Positions 17,769 to 25,327 of a stretch of DNA of 64,000 nucleotides are shown here, one piece after another (position 1 is the first letter of the stretch; every line of letters begins with the position of its first letter). Origin of the DNA: Bog-756 sp963777665 (GTDB taxonomy: Bacteria; Actinomycetota; Acidimicrobiia; Acidimicrobiales; RAAP-2). Below the pieces are notes generated by a model. That model was not told the origin of the DNA. It saw nothing but the letters and a program-made list of their open reading frames with translations, and did not search any database. The position numbers and the translations under genes are program-made. Location of the stretch: the NCBI GenBank assembly GCA_963777665.1, contig CAVZRJ010000001.1:992001-1056000 (forward strand), read 5' to 3'.

Positions 17769-18158
17769 TCAGACGGAGTTGACCAGGGTACGGGCGGCCA
17801 TCCCCAGGTAGTCGATGAGCTCCTCGCGGTCTGCCGGGGACATGTCGAGGGAATCGACCGCGGCGGTCATGTGCCCCATCCACCGCTCGGCCTCGGTGGT
17901 GCCGATGACGAACCGGGCGTGACGCATGCGCAGGCGGGGATGACCCCGCTCCTCGTCGTAGGTGGTGGGCCCACCCCAGTACTGCATGAGGAACAGGGTG
18001 AGGTGCGCCTTGGGCTCGGTGAGGTCCTCGGGGTACATGGGACGGAGCACGGGGTCGGTGGCCACACCGGCGTAGAACGCCTCCACGAGGGCGGTGAAGA
18101 ACGGCTCGCCGCCCCAACGCTCGAAGGGCGTCCCGTCGGACTTCCGGGTCACTCGCAC
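17769..18158 (-). CDS. Truncated hemoglobin, group II (GlbO-type)
   Basis: 129 residues. A 2-on-2 globin of the trHbO group: FERWGGEPFFTALVEAFYAG, then MQYWGGPTTYDEERGHPRLR and MRHARFVIG. The His in RMRHARF is the proximal haem ligand (F8), and Trp in ERWMGHM matches the conserved TrpG8 of group II. Such globins bind oxygen and take part in electron or peroxide chemistry. A TACAGT box ends 6 nt before the GTG start, and no ribosome-binding site is seen, so the mRNA is probably leaderless. Independent of acpP, 125 bp away. Confidence 0.92.
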   Translation of the reverse strand: MRVTRKSDGTPFERWGGEPFFTALVEAFYAGVATDPVLRPMYPEDLTEPKAHLTLFLMQYWGGPTTYDEERGHPRLRMRHARFVIGTTEAERWMGHMTAAVDSLDMSPADREELIDYLGMAARTLVNSV

Positions 18159-18164
18159 GCCTCG

Positions 18165-18170
18165 ACTGTA
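18165..18170 (-). promoter_or_regulatory. Candidate -10 box of a leaderless globin mRNA
   Basis: TACAGT on the minus strand, six nucleotides before the GTG start at 18158. That spacing would place the transcription start at the GTG itself. Confidence 0.45.
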
Positions 18171-18235
18171 GGCCGGGGTCGGTTAGCCTCGAACCGGTCG
18201 ACGCCGGCCCGTACAGGCCACAGGGAGGTTCCGCC

Positions 18236-19471
18236 ATGTTCGAGTGGTCCGAGGAGCACCGGATGGTGCGGGACGCGATCCGTCGGTTCATCGAGGCCGA
18301 GGTGGTGCCCAACATCGACGCCCTCGAGCACGGTGACATGCCCCCCTACGACATCATCCGCAAGATGTACGCGACCTTCGGGATGGACCAGATCGCCCGC
18401 GACCGGTTCAAGGCCCAGCTCGAGCGCAAGGCTGCCGGCCGGAGCGCGACCACAGCTGAACGGGCCGAGCGGACCGGCGACGGTGGGGCGGCGGCGATGA
18501 CCCTGATCCCGATCATCGAGCTCTGCCACCACTGTCCTGGAATCGTGACCGCGATGGGCGTGAGCGTCGGGCTGGCCGCCGGGACGATCATGAAACAGGG
18601 AACCCCGGCCCAGATGGAGCGTTGGGGACTCGACCTGCTCACCGCGGAGAAGATCGGCTCCTGGGCGATCACCGAGCCCAACTCCGGGTCGGACGCACTG
18701 GGCGGCATGACCACCTCCGCCCGGCGTGACGGCGACGAGTACGTCCTCAACGGCAACAAGACCTACATCACCAACGGCCCCTACGCCGACACCATCGTCC
18801 TCTACGCCAAGCTCGACGACGGTTCGGACACCCCGATCCGCGATCGCTCGGTGCTCACGTTCGTGCTGGAGAAGGGCACGACCGGCCTCGAGCAGTCCAG
18901 ACCATTCTCCAAGATGGGCCTCCATTCGTCCCCCACCGGCGAGCTCTTCCTCACCGACGTCCGGGTCACCCGGGACCACCTGCTCGGCGAGACCGAGGAC
19001 GAGGGGAAGGGCTCCGGTCGTGACTCGGCAAAGGGGAACTTCGTGACCGAACGGGCGGGCATGGCCGCCATGGCCCTCGGCGTGATCGAGCAGTGCCTCG
19101 CCCAGTCGGTCGAGTACGCGCGGAACCGCGTCCTCTGGGGCCAGCCCATCGGCGACCGCCAGTTGATCCAGCTCAAGCTCGCGAAGATGGAGGTCGCCCG
19201 TCTGAACGTCGAGAACCTGGTCTTTCGCCACATCGAGACCTCGGCGGCCGGCCGGAGCCTCACCTTGGCCGAGGCCTCGGCCATGAAGCTCTATTCGGCC
19301 CAGGCCGCCTCCGAGGTGGCGATGGAGGCGGTCCAGCTCATGGGGGGCAACGGCTACATGGCCGAGTACCGGGTCGAGCAACTCGCACGCGACGCCAAGG
19401 TCTTCCAGATCTACGCCGGCACCGACGAGATCCAGGTCACCCACATCGCGAGGGCGCTGCTCAGTCCCTGA
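18236..19471 (+). CDS. Acyl-CoA dehydrogenase family protein
   Basis: 411 residues, FAD-dependent flavoenzyme of beta-oxidation type. Motifs: SWAITEPNSGSDALGGMTT (flavin-binding), GNKTYITNGPYADTIVLYAK, and LMGGNGYMAEYRVEQLARD. The usual C-terminal catalytic Glu (yEGT) reads YAGTDEIQ, so it is missing there; Glu272 in NFVTERAGMAAMALG aligns with the alternative catalytic base of isovaleryl-CoA dehydrogenase-like enzymes. A roughly 20-residue insertion (KAAGRSATTAERAERTGDGG) lies in the N-terminal helical domain. GGGAGG precedes the ATG. It is a lone plus-strand gene in a minus-strand core block. Confidence 0.9.
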   Translation: MFEWSEEHRMVRDAIRRFIEAEVVPNIDALEHGDMPPYDIIRKMYATFGMDQIARDRFKAQLERKAAGRSATTAERAERTGDGGAAAMTLIPIIELCHHCPGIVTAMGVSVGLAAGTIMKQGTPAQMERWGLDLLTAEKIGSWAITEPNSGSDALGGMTTSARRDGDEYVLNGNKTYITNGPYADTIVLYAKLDDGSDTPIRDRSVLTFVLEKGTTGLEQSRPFSKMGLHSSPTGELFLTDVRVTRDHLLGETEDEGKGSGRDSAKGNFVTERAGMAAMALGVIEQCLAQSVEYARNRVLWGQPIGDRQLIQLKLAKMEVARLNVENLVFRHIETSAAGRSLTLAEASAMKLYSAQAASEVAMEAVQLMGGNGYMAEYRVEQLARDAKVFQIYAGTDEIQVTHIARALLSP

Positions 19472-19487
19472 GCCCCGCTCCCGCGCG

Positions 19488-19563
19488 GTCCGAAGGGTCC
19501 GGGCGCACGACGAACGAGCAGGGACCCGGACGGTCCCCCTCAGTCCGAAGGGTCCGGGCGCAC
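19488..19563. repeat. 21-bp direct repeat at the 3' end of plsX
   Basis: GTCCGAAGGGTCCGGGCGCAC occurs at 19488-19508 and again at 19543-19563, 55 bp apart. The second copy encodes the last residues of PlsX (VRPDPSD), the first is intergenic. It looks like a small duplication of the plsX terminus. Confidence 0.75.
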
Positions 19564-20571
19564 CGAAGCGGCCACCGCCTCGACCAGGCCGGCCACCGTC
19601 AGGTCGTGGGCCACGGTGATGGCATTGACCATCGCCACCGACGACGACGAGCCGTGGCTGATCACGCAGACGCCGTCCACCCCGAGCAGCATGGCACCGC
19701 CGGTGTTCTCGGGATCGAGCGAGCCGGCGAGCGGGAGGAGGTGCGGGAGGAGGATGTCGGCGGCAGACCGGACCTCGGGCCGGCCCAGGATGGCGGTCAG
19801 CGTGTCCATGAGGAACCGGAGGCTGCCTTCGAGGGTCTTGAGGGCGACATTCCCGGTGAATCCGTCGGTGACGATGACGTCCGCCTGGTCATCGAAGAAG
19901 TCGCGGCCCTCGACGTTGCCCACGAACTCGAATCCGGACGGTGTGTCCTCTGCCAGGAGGGCGTGGGTCTCCTTGACCAGCGCAGTGCCCTTGGTCTGCT
20001 CCTCCCCGATCGAGAGCAGCGCCACCCGCGGCCGTTCGACCGCGTAGCGCTTGCGCGAGAAGGCGGCCCCCATCTCGGCGAACTGCACGAGCATCTGGGG
20101 AGTGGCCTCGGCGTTCGCCCCCGAATCGAGCAGCACGGTCGGCCACGCCTTCTTGAGGTCGGGGATCGGGGTGGCGATGGCCGGTCGGACCACACCCGGA
20201 AGGCGGCCCATCCGCAGGAGCGCCGATGCCATGGTGGCGCCTGTGTTGCCGGCGGAGACCATGGCCATCGCGGTGCCGTCCCGCACCGCCTCCGCAGCTC
20301 GGACCAGCGAGGAGTCCTTCTTCCGGCGAACGCCCTGGGCCGGGTCGTCGTCCATGCCGATGACCTCGCTCGCAGCGATGACCGGCAGGTCGCCGGTGTC
20401 GCCCATGCTCCCGGGCCGGCCCACCAGGACGACGCCGACGGCGCCCGCCTCGGCCACCCGGCGCGCACCGGCCACGATCTCCCCCGGTGCCCTGTCCCCG
20501 CCCATCGCGTCGACCGCCACCGGGAGGGCGGCCAATGCCGCACCGGTCGGTCGAGCGCCGCCCCGCGCCAC
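19540..20571 (-). CDS. plsX: Phosphate acyltransferase PlsX
   Basis: 343 residues from the GTG at 20571, which shares one base with the rpmF stop (TAGTG). PlsX converts acyl-ACP to acyl-phosphate for phospholipid synthesis. Signatures: LPVAVDAMGGDRAPGEIV, MVSAGNTGATMASALLRMG, LDSGANAEATPQMLVQFAEM and DVIVTDGFTGNVALKTLEG. Length is normal. The rpmF-plsX order is conserved widely, and acpP, its substrate carrier, lies 3 kb downstream in the same direction. Confidence 0.95.
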   Translation of the reverse strand: MARGGARPTGAALAALPVAVDAMGGDRAPGEIVAGARRVAEAGAVGVVLVGRPGSMGDTGDLPVIAASEVIGMDDDPAQGVRRKKDSSLVRAAEAVRDGTAMAMVSAGNTGATMASALLRMGRLPGVVRPAIATPIPDLKKAWPTVLLDSGANAEATPQMLVQFAEMGAAFSRKRYAVERPRVALLSIGEEQTKGTALVKETHALLAEDTPSGFEFVGNVEGRDFFDDQADVIVTDGFTGNVALKTLEGSLRFLMDTLTAILGRPEVRSAADILLPHLLPLAGSLDPENTGGAMLLGVDGVCVISHGSSSSVAMVNAITVAHDLTVAGLVEAVAASVRPDPSD

Positions 20572-20750
20572 TACTCGACTTCGATCGCCTGACGGCCCTT
20601 GTACCACCCGCAGTTGGGACAGACGACGTGGGGGAGCTTGGCGGTCGTGCACTGGGGGCACACCGACCGTGCCGGGGCCTTCAGCACCCAGTTGGACGCA
20701 CGGCGGCTCCTGCTCTTCGACTTGGAGGTCTTCTTCTTCGGAACGGCCAT
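20571..20750 (-). CDS. rpmF: 50S ribosomal protein L32
   Basis: 59 residues, translated from the ATG at 20750: it opens MAVPKKKTSKSKSRSRRAS and has the zinc-binding pairs CPQC and CPNC around KLPHVV, so it is the zinc (C+) form of bL32. Its stop TAG shares a base with the plsX start. Coding density and position between DUF177 and plsX are the classical arrangement. Confidence 0.95.
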   Translation of the reverse strand: MAVPKKKTSKSKSRSRRASNWVLKAPARSVCPQCTTAKLPHVVCPNCGWYKGRQAIEVE

Positions 20751-20767
20751 AAGCGGGACAGCTTAGG

Positions 20768-21364
20768 TCACGGCCGGGTGTCGGGCTCACGCAGGGCGTC
20801 GAGAGCCGACCAGCGCGGGTCGGGGGTGGGTGCACAGGCGCAGGGCTCGGTGTTCCGGTTGGCTCCGCAGGTCGGGCAGAGGCCCAGACACGCATCCGAG
20901 CAGAGGGGGGCGAGGGGCAGTTCGAGGATGACCGCGTCGCGGGCCAAGGGCTCGAGATCGAGTTCGTCCCCGCTCAGGGGATATGCCTCCTCGTCCCGAT
21001 CGGCGCCGTCCGCCGGCGCATACCGCTCGCGGACCCTGGCATCGACCGCGCCCCGGACCGGCCCTCCGCACCGCCGGCACTCACCCTCCCACGGCGCGGT
21101 CACCGCTCCGGTGACGCTGATCCCCCCGGGGTAGGAGGCAAGGGTCAGGTCGGCCACCACCAGCGCACCCTCGGGCACCACCACCGACACCGCCCCGAGG
21201 TCCGGGATCGGGCCCTCGCGGCGCTCGTGCCGGGTGGTCCCGGCCTGCCGGCGGAGCTCCGCCACCTGGACCAGGAAGGGCCGCAGCACCCGTGGCGCGG
21301 CATCGGAATCCCGCCGGACGGCGGCGGCGTGCCCGGGCGACGCCTGGGGGGACCTGGGCGTCAC
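20768..21364 (-). CDS. DUF177/YceD family protein
   Basis: 198 residues from the GTG at 21364. It matches YceD/DUF177: ECRRCGGPVRGAVDARVRERY in the middle and a Cys-rich end, LCSDACLGLCPTCGANRN, with CEC-type pairs that probably bind zinc. In other organisms this family is needed for normal 23S rRNA accumulation and is always linked to rpmF, which follows here after 17 bp. It is separated from the DivIVA-like gene by only 8 bp. Confidence 0.9.
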   Translation of the reverse strand: MTPRSPQASPGHAAAVRRDSDAAPRVLRPFLVQVAELRRQAGTTRHERREGPIPDLGAVSVVVPEGALVVADLTLASYPGGISVTGAVTAPWEGECRRCGGPVRGAVDARVRERYAPADGADRDEEAYPLSGDELDLEPLARDAVILELPLAPLCSDACLGLCPTCGANRNTEPCACAPTPDPRWSALDALREPDTRP

Positions 21365-21372
21365 CGGATCCC

Positions 21373-21987
21373 TCAGGCGAGGTCCTGGTCGAAGAAGCCC
21401 TCGGGCTCGTCTCCCCCACCATCGAGCCGGTCGACGCTTCCGGCAGGGGCCAGGGTGGTGTCCCCCTGGTCGCCGATCTCGACGGCGGGAAGGGGGCTGA
21501 CCTGCAACTTTTCGCGGCCGGCCTGGACCGTCTTCATGGTGCGGTCGAGCACGATCTCGAAGCTGGCCAGCTTCTGGTCGGCGTAGTCCTCCGCCTCGTG
21601 CCGAAGGCGCCGCGCCTCCTCGTTGGCGTCGTCCAGGATCCGCTGGGCCACGTGGTTCGCCTGCCGCACGACCTCGGTGCGCTGGACCAACCGCTCGGCC
21701 TGCACCCGGACCTCCTCGAGGATGCCCTCGGCCTCTCGGTTCCGCTCGGCGAGGAACTCCTCGCGCTCCTTGAGCAGCCACCGGGCCTGGCGCAGCTCGT
21801 CGGGCATCCGCTCGAGCGCCCCCTCGAGCAGCTCGGTCAGCTCGTCACGCGGGACGAGCACCGAAGCCGACAGCGGCATCGCCTTGGCCGTGTGGACGAG
21901 CTCGAGCGCGCTGCGGAGGTACGTCTCGGCGTCGACCTGCTCGCTCGCCGCCCGCTGCTCGTCGAGGTCGTCGAACAGGTCACTCAC
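21373..21987 (-). CDS. Coiled-coil DivIVA-like protein
   Basis: 204 residues, highly charged. A long coiled coil runs about from 55 to 160 (RQARWLLKEREEFLAERNRE, ILEEVRVQAERLVQRTEVV, RILDDANEEARRLRHEAEDY). It resembles the proteins annotated as DivIVA-like or ATP-synthase-b-like that sit between coaD and rpmF in actinobacteria. The Gly/Asp-rich C terminus is probably disordered. Function is unproven; cell-envelope growth or division is the usual suggestion. ATG start overlaps the end of coaD by 8 bp, which suggests coupled translation. Confidence 0.75.
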   Translation of the reverse strand: MSDLFDDLDEQRAASEQVDAETYLRSALELVHTAKAMPLSASVLVPRDELTELLEGALERMPDELRQARWLLKEREEFLAERNREAEGILEEVRVQAERLVQRTEVVRQANHVAQRILDDANEEARRLRHEAEDYADQKLASFEIVLDRTMKTVQAGREKLQVSPLPAVEIGDQGDTTLAPAGSVDRLDGGGDEPEGFFDQDLA

Positions 21988-22462
21988 CAGCGAACTTCTC
22001 CTCGAGCGCGCGCGCGACCACCTTGGGCACGAAGGCGGTCACGTCACCCCCGAACCGGGCCACCTCGCGCAGGAGGCGCGAGGCGATGAACGAATGGGCC
22101 GAGCTGGTCGGGATGAAGAGGGTCTCCACCCCGGAGAGCTGCTTGTTCATCTGTGCCATCTGCAGCTCGTTCTCGAAGTCGGACACCGCGCGCAGCCCCT
22201 TGACGATGGCGCTGGCGCCCACGTCCTGGGCCACGTTGACCACCAGGGTGGCCACCGACACGATGCGCACGTTGACCAGATGGGCAAGGGACTCCTCGAG
22301 CATGGCCCGACGCTCGTCGAGCTCGAAGAGGGCCTCGCTCTTCTGGGGGTTGCGGAGCGCGGCCACGACCACTTCGTCGAAGAGGCGGGACGCCCGCTCG
22401 ATCACCTCGAGATGCCCGTTGTGGACCGGATCGAAGGACCCCGGGATGAGCGCAATCCTCAC
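21980..22462 (-). CDS. coaD: Phosphopantetheine adenylyltransferase
   Basis: 160 residues from the GTG at 22462, in GTGA overlap with rsmD and preceded by AGAAAGGTGCATC. It transfers AMP from ATP to 4'-phosphopantetheine, the penultimate step of coenzyme A synthesis. The nucleotidyltransferase motif is PGSFDPVHNGHLEVIERAS, and the second signature is IPTSSAHSFIASRLLREVAR. Length is standard for bacterial CoaD. Confidence 0.95.
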   Translation of the reverse strand: MRIALIPGSFDPVHNGHLEVIERASRLFDEVVVAALRNPQKSEALFELDERRAMLEESLAHLVNVRIVSVATLVVNVAQDVGASAIVKGLRAVSDFENELQMAQMNKQLSGVETLFIPTSSAHSFIASRLLREVARFGGDVTAFVPKVVARALEEKFAGE

Positions 22463-23016
22463 GATGCACCTTTCTGGGTGACCCGTTCGGGACGGGCGAC
22501 CGTCACGATCGTACCTCCATACCGCCTCGATCTCAGTACCTCCCACCCCTCCGGCGGGTCGATCGCGCGACCCGATTCGAGGACCGCGAGGTCTGCCGGG
22601 AGGCGGGCCACCAGCGCGTCCCACCCGTCGTAGTCGTAGGGGGGGTCGCACAGCACGAGGTCGAACCGGGAAGCGGTGGTGTCCACCCATGCGTCGACGT
22701 CCCCGCGGACCACGGTGGCGTCCCCGCGCCGCTCGGGGTCGGTGAGGCCGACCGCCGCCAGGTTGGCCCGCACGGCGTCGACGGCCCTCGGGTCCTGCTC
22801 GACGAAGGTGACCGACGCGGCTCCCCGCGAGATCGCCTCGATGCCCAGGGCACCGGTGCCCGCGAAGAGATCGGCCACCAGCAGGCCCTCGACCCCACCG
22901 AGGCTGTAGAGGATGTCGAAGACGGCCTCGCGGACCCGGTCCGCGGTCGGTCGCAGTGAGGTTCCGGCTGGCGCGCGCAACCGTCGGCCACGGAGCTCGC
23001 CACCGATCACGCGCAC
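22459..23016 (-). CDS. rsmD: 16S rRNA (guanine-966-N2)-methyltransferase RsmD
   Basis: 185 residues. Rossmann-fold SAM methyltransferase: VADLFAGTGALGIEAISRGA is motif I and LVLCDPPYDYDGWDAL holds the catalytic DPPY. The N terminus MRVIGGELRGRRLRAPAG is typical. It modifies G966 of 16S rRNA during 30S assembly. A TAGGCT box ends 6 nt before the GTG start and there is no ribosome-binding site, so this is probably the leaderless first gene of an rsmD-coaD-DivIVA-like-DUF177-rpmF-plsX operon. Confidence 0.94.
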   Translation of the reverse strand: MRVIGGELRGRRLRAPAGTSLRPTADRVREAVFDILYSLGGVEGLLVADLFAGTGALGIEAISRGAASVTFVEQDPRAVDAVRANLAAVGLTDPERRGDATVVRGDVDAWVDTTASRFDLVLCDPPYDYDGWDALVARLPADLAVLESGRAIDPPEGWEVLRSRRYGGTIVTVARPERVTQKGAS

Positions 23017-23022
23017 GGGCTC

Positions 23023-23028
23023 AGCCTA
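23023..23028 (-). promoter_or_regulatory. Candidate -10 box of a leaderless rsmD mRNA
   Basis: TAGGCT on the minus strand, followed by GAGCCC and the GTG at 23016. The six-base gap places the predicted transcript start at the start codon. Confidence 0.45.
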
Positions 23029-23080
23029 CCGGCGCGCCCATCCCCGACCCGGTCGGCCGGGGTGCCGACACGCTCGGGCC

Positions 23081-25327
23081 TCAGCTCTTGAAGAGGAACT
23101 CCGCCTCCTCCTCGTCCACGAAGAGGCGCAGCTCGTCGACCAGCAGCGCGTGCTCGACCAGGTGTGGGTCCGCATCCACGAGCTCCACCGCCAGCGTGCG
23201 CGCGTCGACCACCAGGTCCCGGTCGGAGAGGAGCCGGGCCAGCCGGAGGTCGGAGCGGCCCTTCTGCCGGGCTCCGAGGATCGTCCCCTCCCCGCGCAGG
23301 TCGAGATCGATGTCGGCCAGGGCGAAGCCGTCGGTGCTCTGCTCGAGGGCGGCGAGCCGGGCCGCAGCCTCTGGAGCGTCGGTCTCCGAGAGCAGGAAGC
23401 ACCAGGCCGGCTCGCCGCTCCGGCCGACCCGCCCCCGGAGTTGGTGGAGTTGGGCGATGCCGAACCGGTCGGCGTCCTCGACGACCATGACCGAGGCATC
23501 GGGCACGTCGACGCCGACCTCGATGACCGTGGTCGCCACGAGCACGTCGATCGCCCCCGAGCGGAAGTCCGCCATCGCCTGCTCCCTCTCGGCGGGACGC
23601 ATCTGGCCGTGGAGCAGACCGACCCGGAGACCGGACAGCTCGGCGCCGGCGAGGCGCTCGGCCTCGGCGGTAGCCGAGGCGGCCTCCACCCTGTCGGACC
23701 CCTCGACCAGCGGACAGACCACGAAGGCCCGGTGGCCTGATGCCACCTCCGAGCGGACCCGTGCCCACGCCTCTGCCGCCTCGGACGGCGTGCGCGCCCA
23801 CACGGTGGCCACCGGACGCCGTCCAGGGGGCAGCTCGTCGATGACCGTCATGTCGAGGTCGCCGAAGACGACCATGGCCGCGGTCCGGGGAATCGGGGTG
23901 GCAGTCATCACGAGCAGATCGGGGTCCCGCCCCTCCCCGTCGGCTCTCCGGCCCTTGGCCCGCAGCGCGGCCCGTTGCTCGACGCCGAACCGGTGCTGCT
24001 CGTCGATGACCACCGCCCCGAGGGAGTGGAAGGTCACCTGGTCGGTCAGGAGCGCGTGCGTGCCGATGAGGATGTCGACCGAGCCGTCGGCGAGGCCGGC
24101 CAGGGTGGTCGCCCGGTCGGAGGCACTGCTCCTGCTCGTGAGCAGCTCGACCCGGAGGGGGTGCTCCCCGGTCGTTCCGGGAGCCGCGACCACGAGACCG
24201 GCGACCAGTCGGGCGACCTCGGAGGCGTGCTGTTCGGCCAGGACCTCGGTCGGGGCCATGAGGGCTCCCTGGTGCCCTCCTTCGACGGCCACCAACAGCG
24301 CGGCCACCGCAACCACCGTCTTTCCCGACCCGACGTCCCCCTGGAGCAGCCGGTGCATGGGCAGGGGGCCGGCGAGATCCTCGCGGAGGGTGGCCACCGC
24401 CTGTTGCTGGGCCCCGGTGAGGGGGAAGGGCAACCGGTCGACGAACCGGTCGAGCAGTGTCGCACCCCCGTCGGGCCGGGAGGTCGTGTGCCGGATGCCG
24501 CGTGCATCCTCCTCGAGCCGCCTCCGGCGCAGGACCAGCGCCAGCTGGAGCCGCAAGAGCTCGTCGAAGGCCAGGCGGCGGCGGGCCGGCTCCACGTCGG
24601 CCATCACCACCGGTCGGTGGATGCCGGTGAATGCCGTCGTGCGGTCGATGAGCCCGAGACGGCTGCGGGCGTCGGACGGTACCGGGTCCGCGAACGACCC
24701 GGCACGGTCGAGTGCCTCGTGCACCAGGCGCCCGATGCGGGCGGACGTGAGGGCGGTCTTCTCGCTCAGGGGGTAGACGGGATACACCCGACCGGTCGGC
24801 GGGCCGTCCCCGTCCGCGTCGGCACGGTCCCCCTCCTCGTCGGCGGCGCGCACGATCTCCGCGGTGGGACCCACCATCTGGAGCTCCCCCCGGTAGGCGC
24901 TCACCGGCCCGAAGAAGAGGGCGAGGGTGCCGACCGGCAGCTGCCGGGCCCGCCAGGCCTGATTGAAGAAGACCACCTGGAGGCGGCCGCCACCGTCGGC
25001 GACCTCGAGCACGACCCGGACCGGGGACCGGCCCCGGCCGCGCCCGCGTCGGGCCGGCGGGCGTCCGACCCGGACCACCTCTGCCAGCACGGTCGCCCGC
25101 TCCCCCTCCTCGAGCCGGTCGATGGTGACCATCCGGGTCGCGTCGATGTGGCGGCGCGGGTAGTGGGTCAGCAGGTCGAGCACCGTGGTGATCCCGAGCT
25201 CGGCCAGATCCCGGCTGACTGCGTCGCCGACTCCGCGGAGGACCGAGACCGGGAGCGCCGCCAGCTGACCGAGCCGGCGGCCGGGGGCCTGGACTCCGGC
25301 ACCTGCTGCGCGGACCGGATCGCTCAC
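23081..25327 (-). CDS. recG: ATP-dependent DNA helicase RecG
   Basis: 748 residues from the GTG at 25327, which overlaps the fakA-like stop by 4 bp (GTGA). RecG reverses stalled forks and branch-migrates Holliday junctions. The N-terminal wedge OB-fold is visible around VEVADGGGRLQVVFFNQAW. Helicase motifs are LLQGDVGSGKTVVAVAALL (Walker A), VIDEQHRFGVEQR (DEQH), MTATPIPRT and QLHQLRGRVGRSGEPAWCFL. Length fits the shorter actinobacterial RecG. A moderately charged insert (DEEGDRADADGDGPP) lies before the helicase core. Confidence 0.95.
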   Translation of the reverse strand: MSDPVRAAGAGVQAPGRRLGQLAALPVSVLRGVGDAVSRDLAELGITTVLDLLTHYPRRHIDATRMVTIDRLEEGERATVLAEVVRVGRPPARRGRGRGRSPVRVVLEVADGGGRLQVVFFNQAWRARQLPVGTLALFFGPVSAYRGELQMVGPTAEIVRAADEEGDRADADGDGPPTGRVYPVYPLSEKTALTSARIGRLVHEALDRAGSFADPVPSDARSRLGLIDRTTAFTGIHRPVVMADVEPARRRLAFDELLRLQLALVLRRRRLEEDARGIRHTTSRPDGGATLLDRFVDRLPFPLTGAQQQAVATLREDLAGPLPMHRLLQGDVGSGKTVVAVAALLVAVEGGHQGALMAPTEVLAEQHASEVARLVAGLVVAAPGTTGEHPLRVELLTSRSSASDRATTLAGLADGSVDILIGTHALLTDQVTFHSLGAVVIDEQHRFGVEQRAALRAKGRRADGEGRDPDLLVMTATPIPRTAAMVVFGDLDMTVIDELPPGRRPVATVWARTPSEAAEAWARVRSEVASGHRAFVVCPLVEGSDRVEAASATAEAERLAGAELSGLRVGLLHGQMRPAEREQAMADFRSGAIDVLVATTVIEVGVDVPDASVMVVEDADRFGIAQLHQLRGRVGRSGEPAWCFLLSETDAPEAAARLAALEQSTDGFALADIDLDLRGEGTILGARQKGRSDLRLARLLSDRDLVVDARTLAVELVDADPHLVEHALLVDELRLFVDEEEAEFLFKS

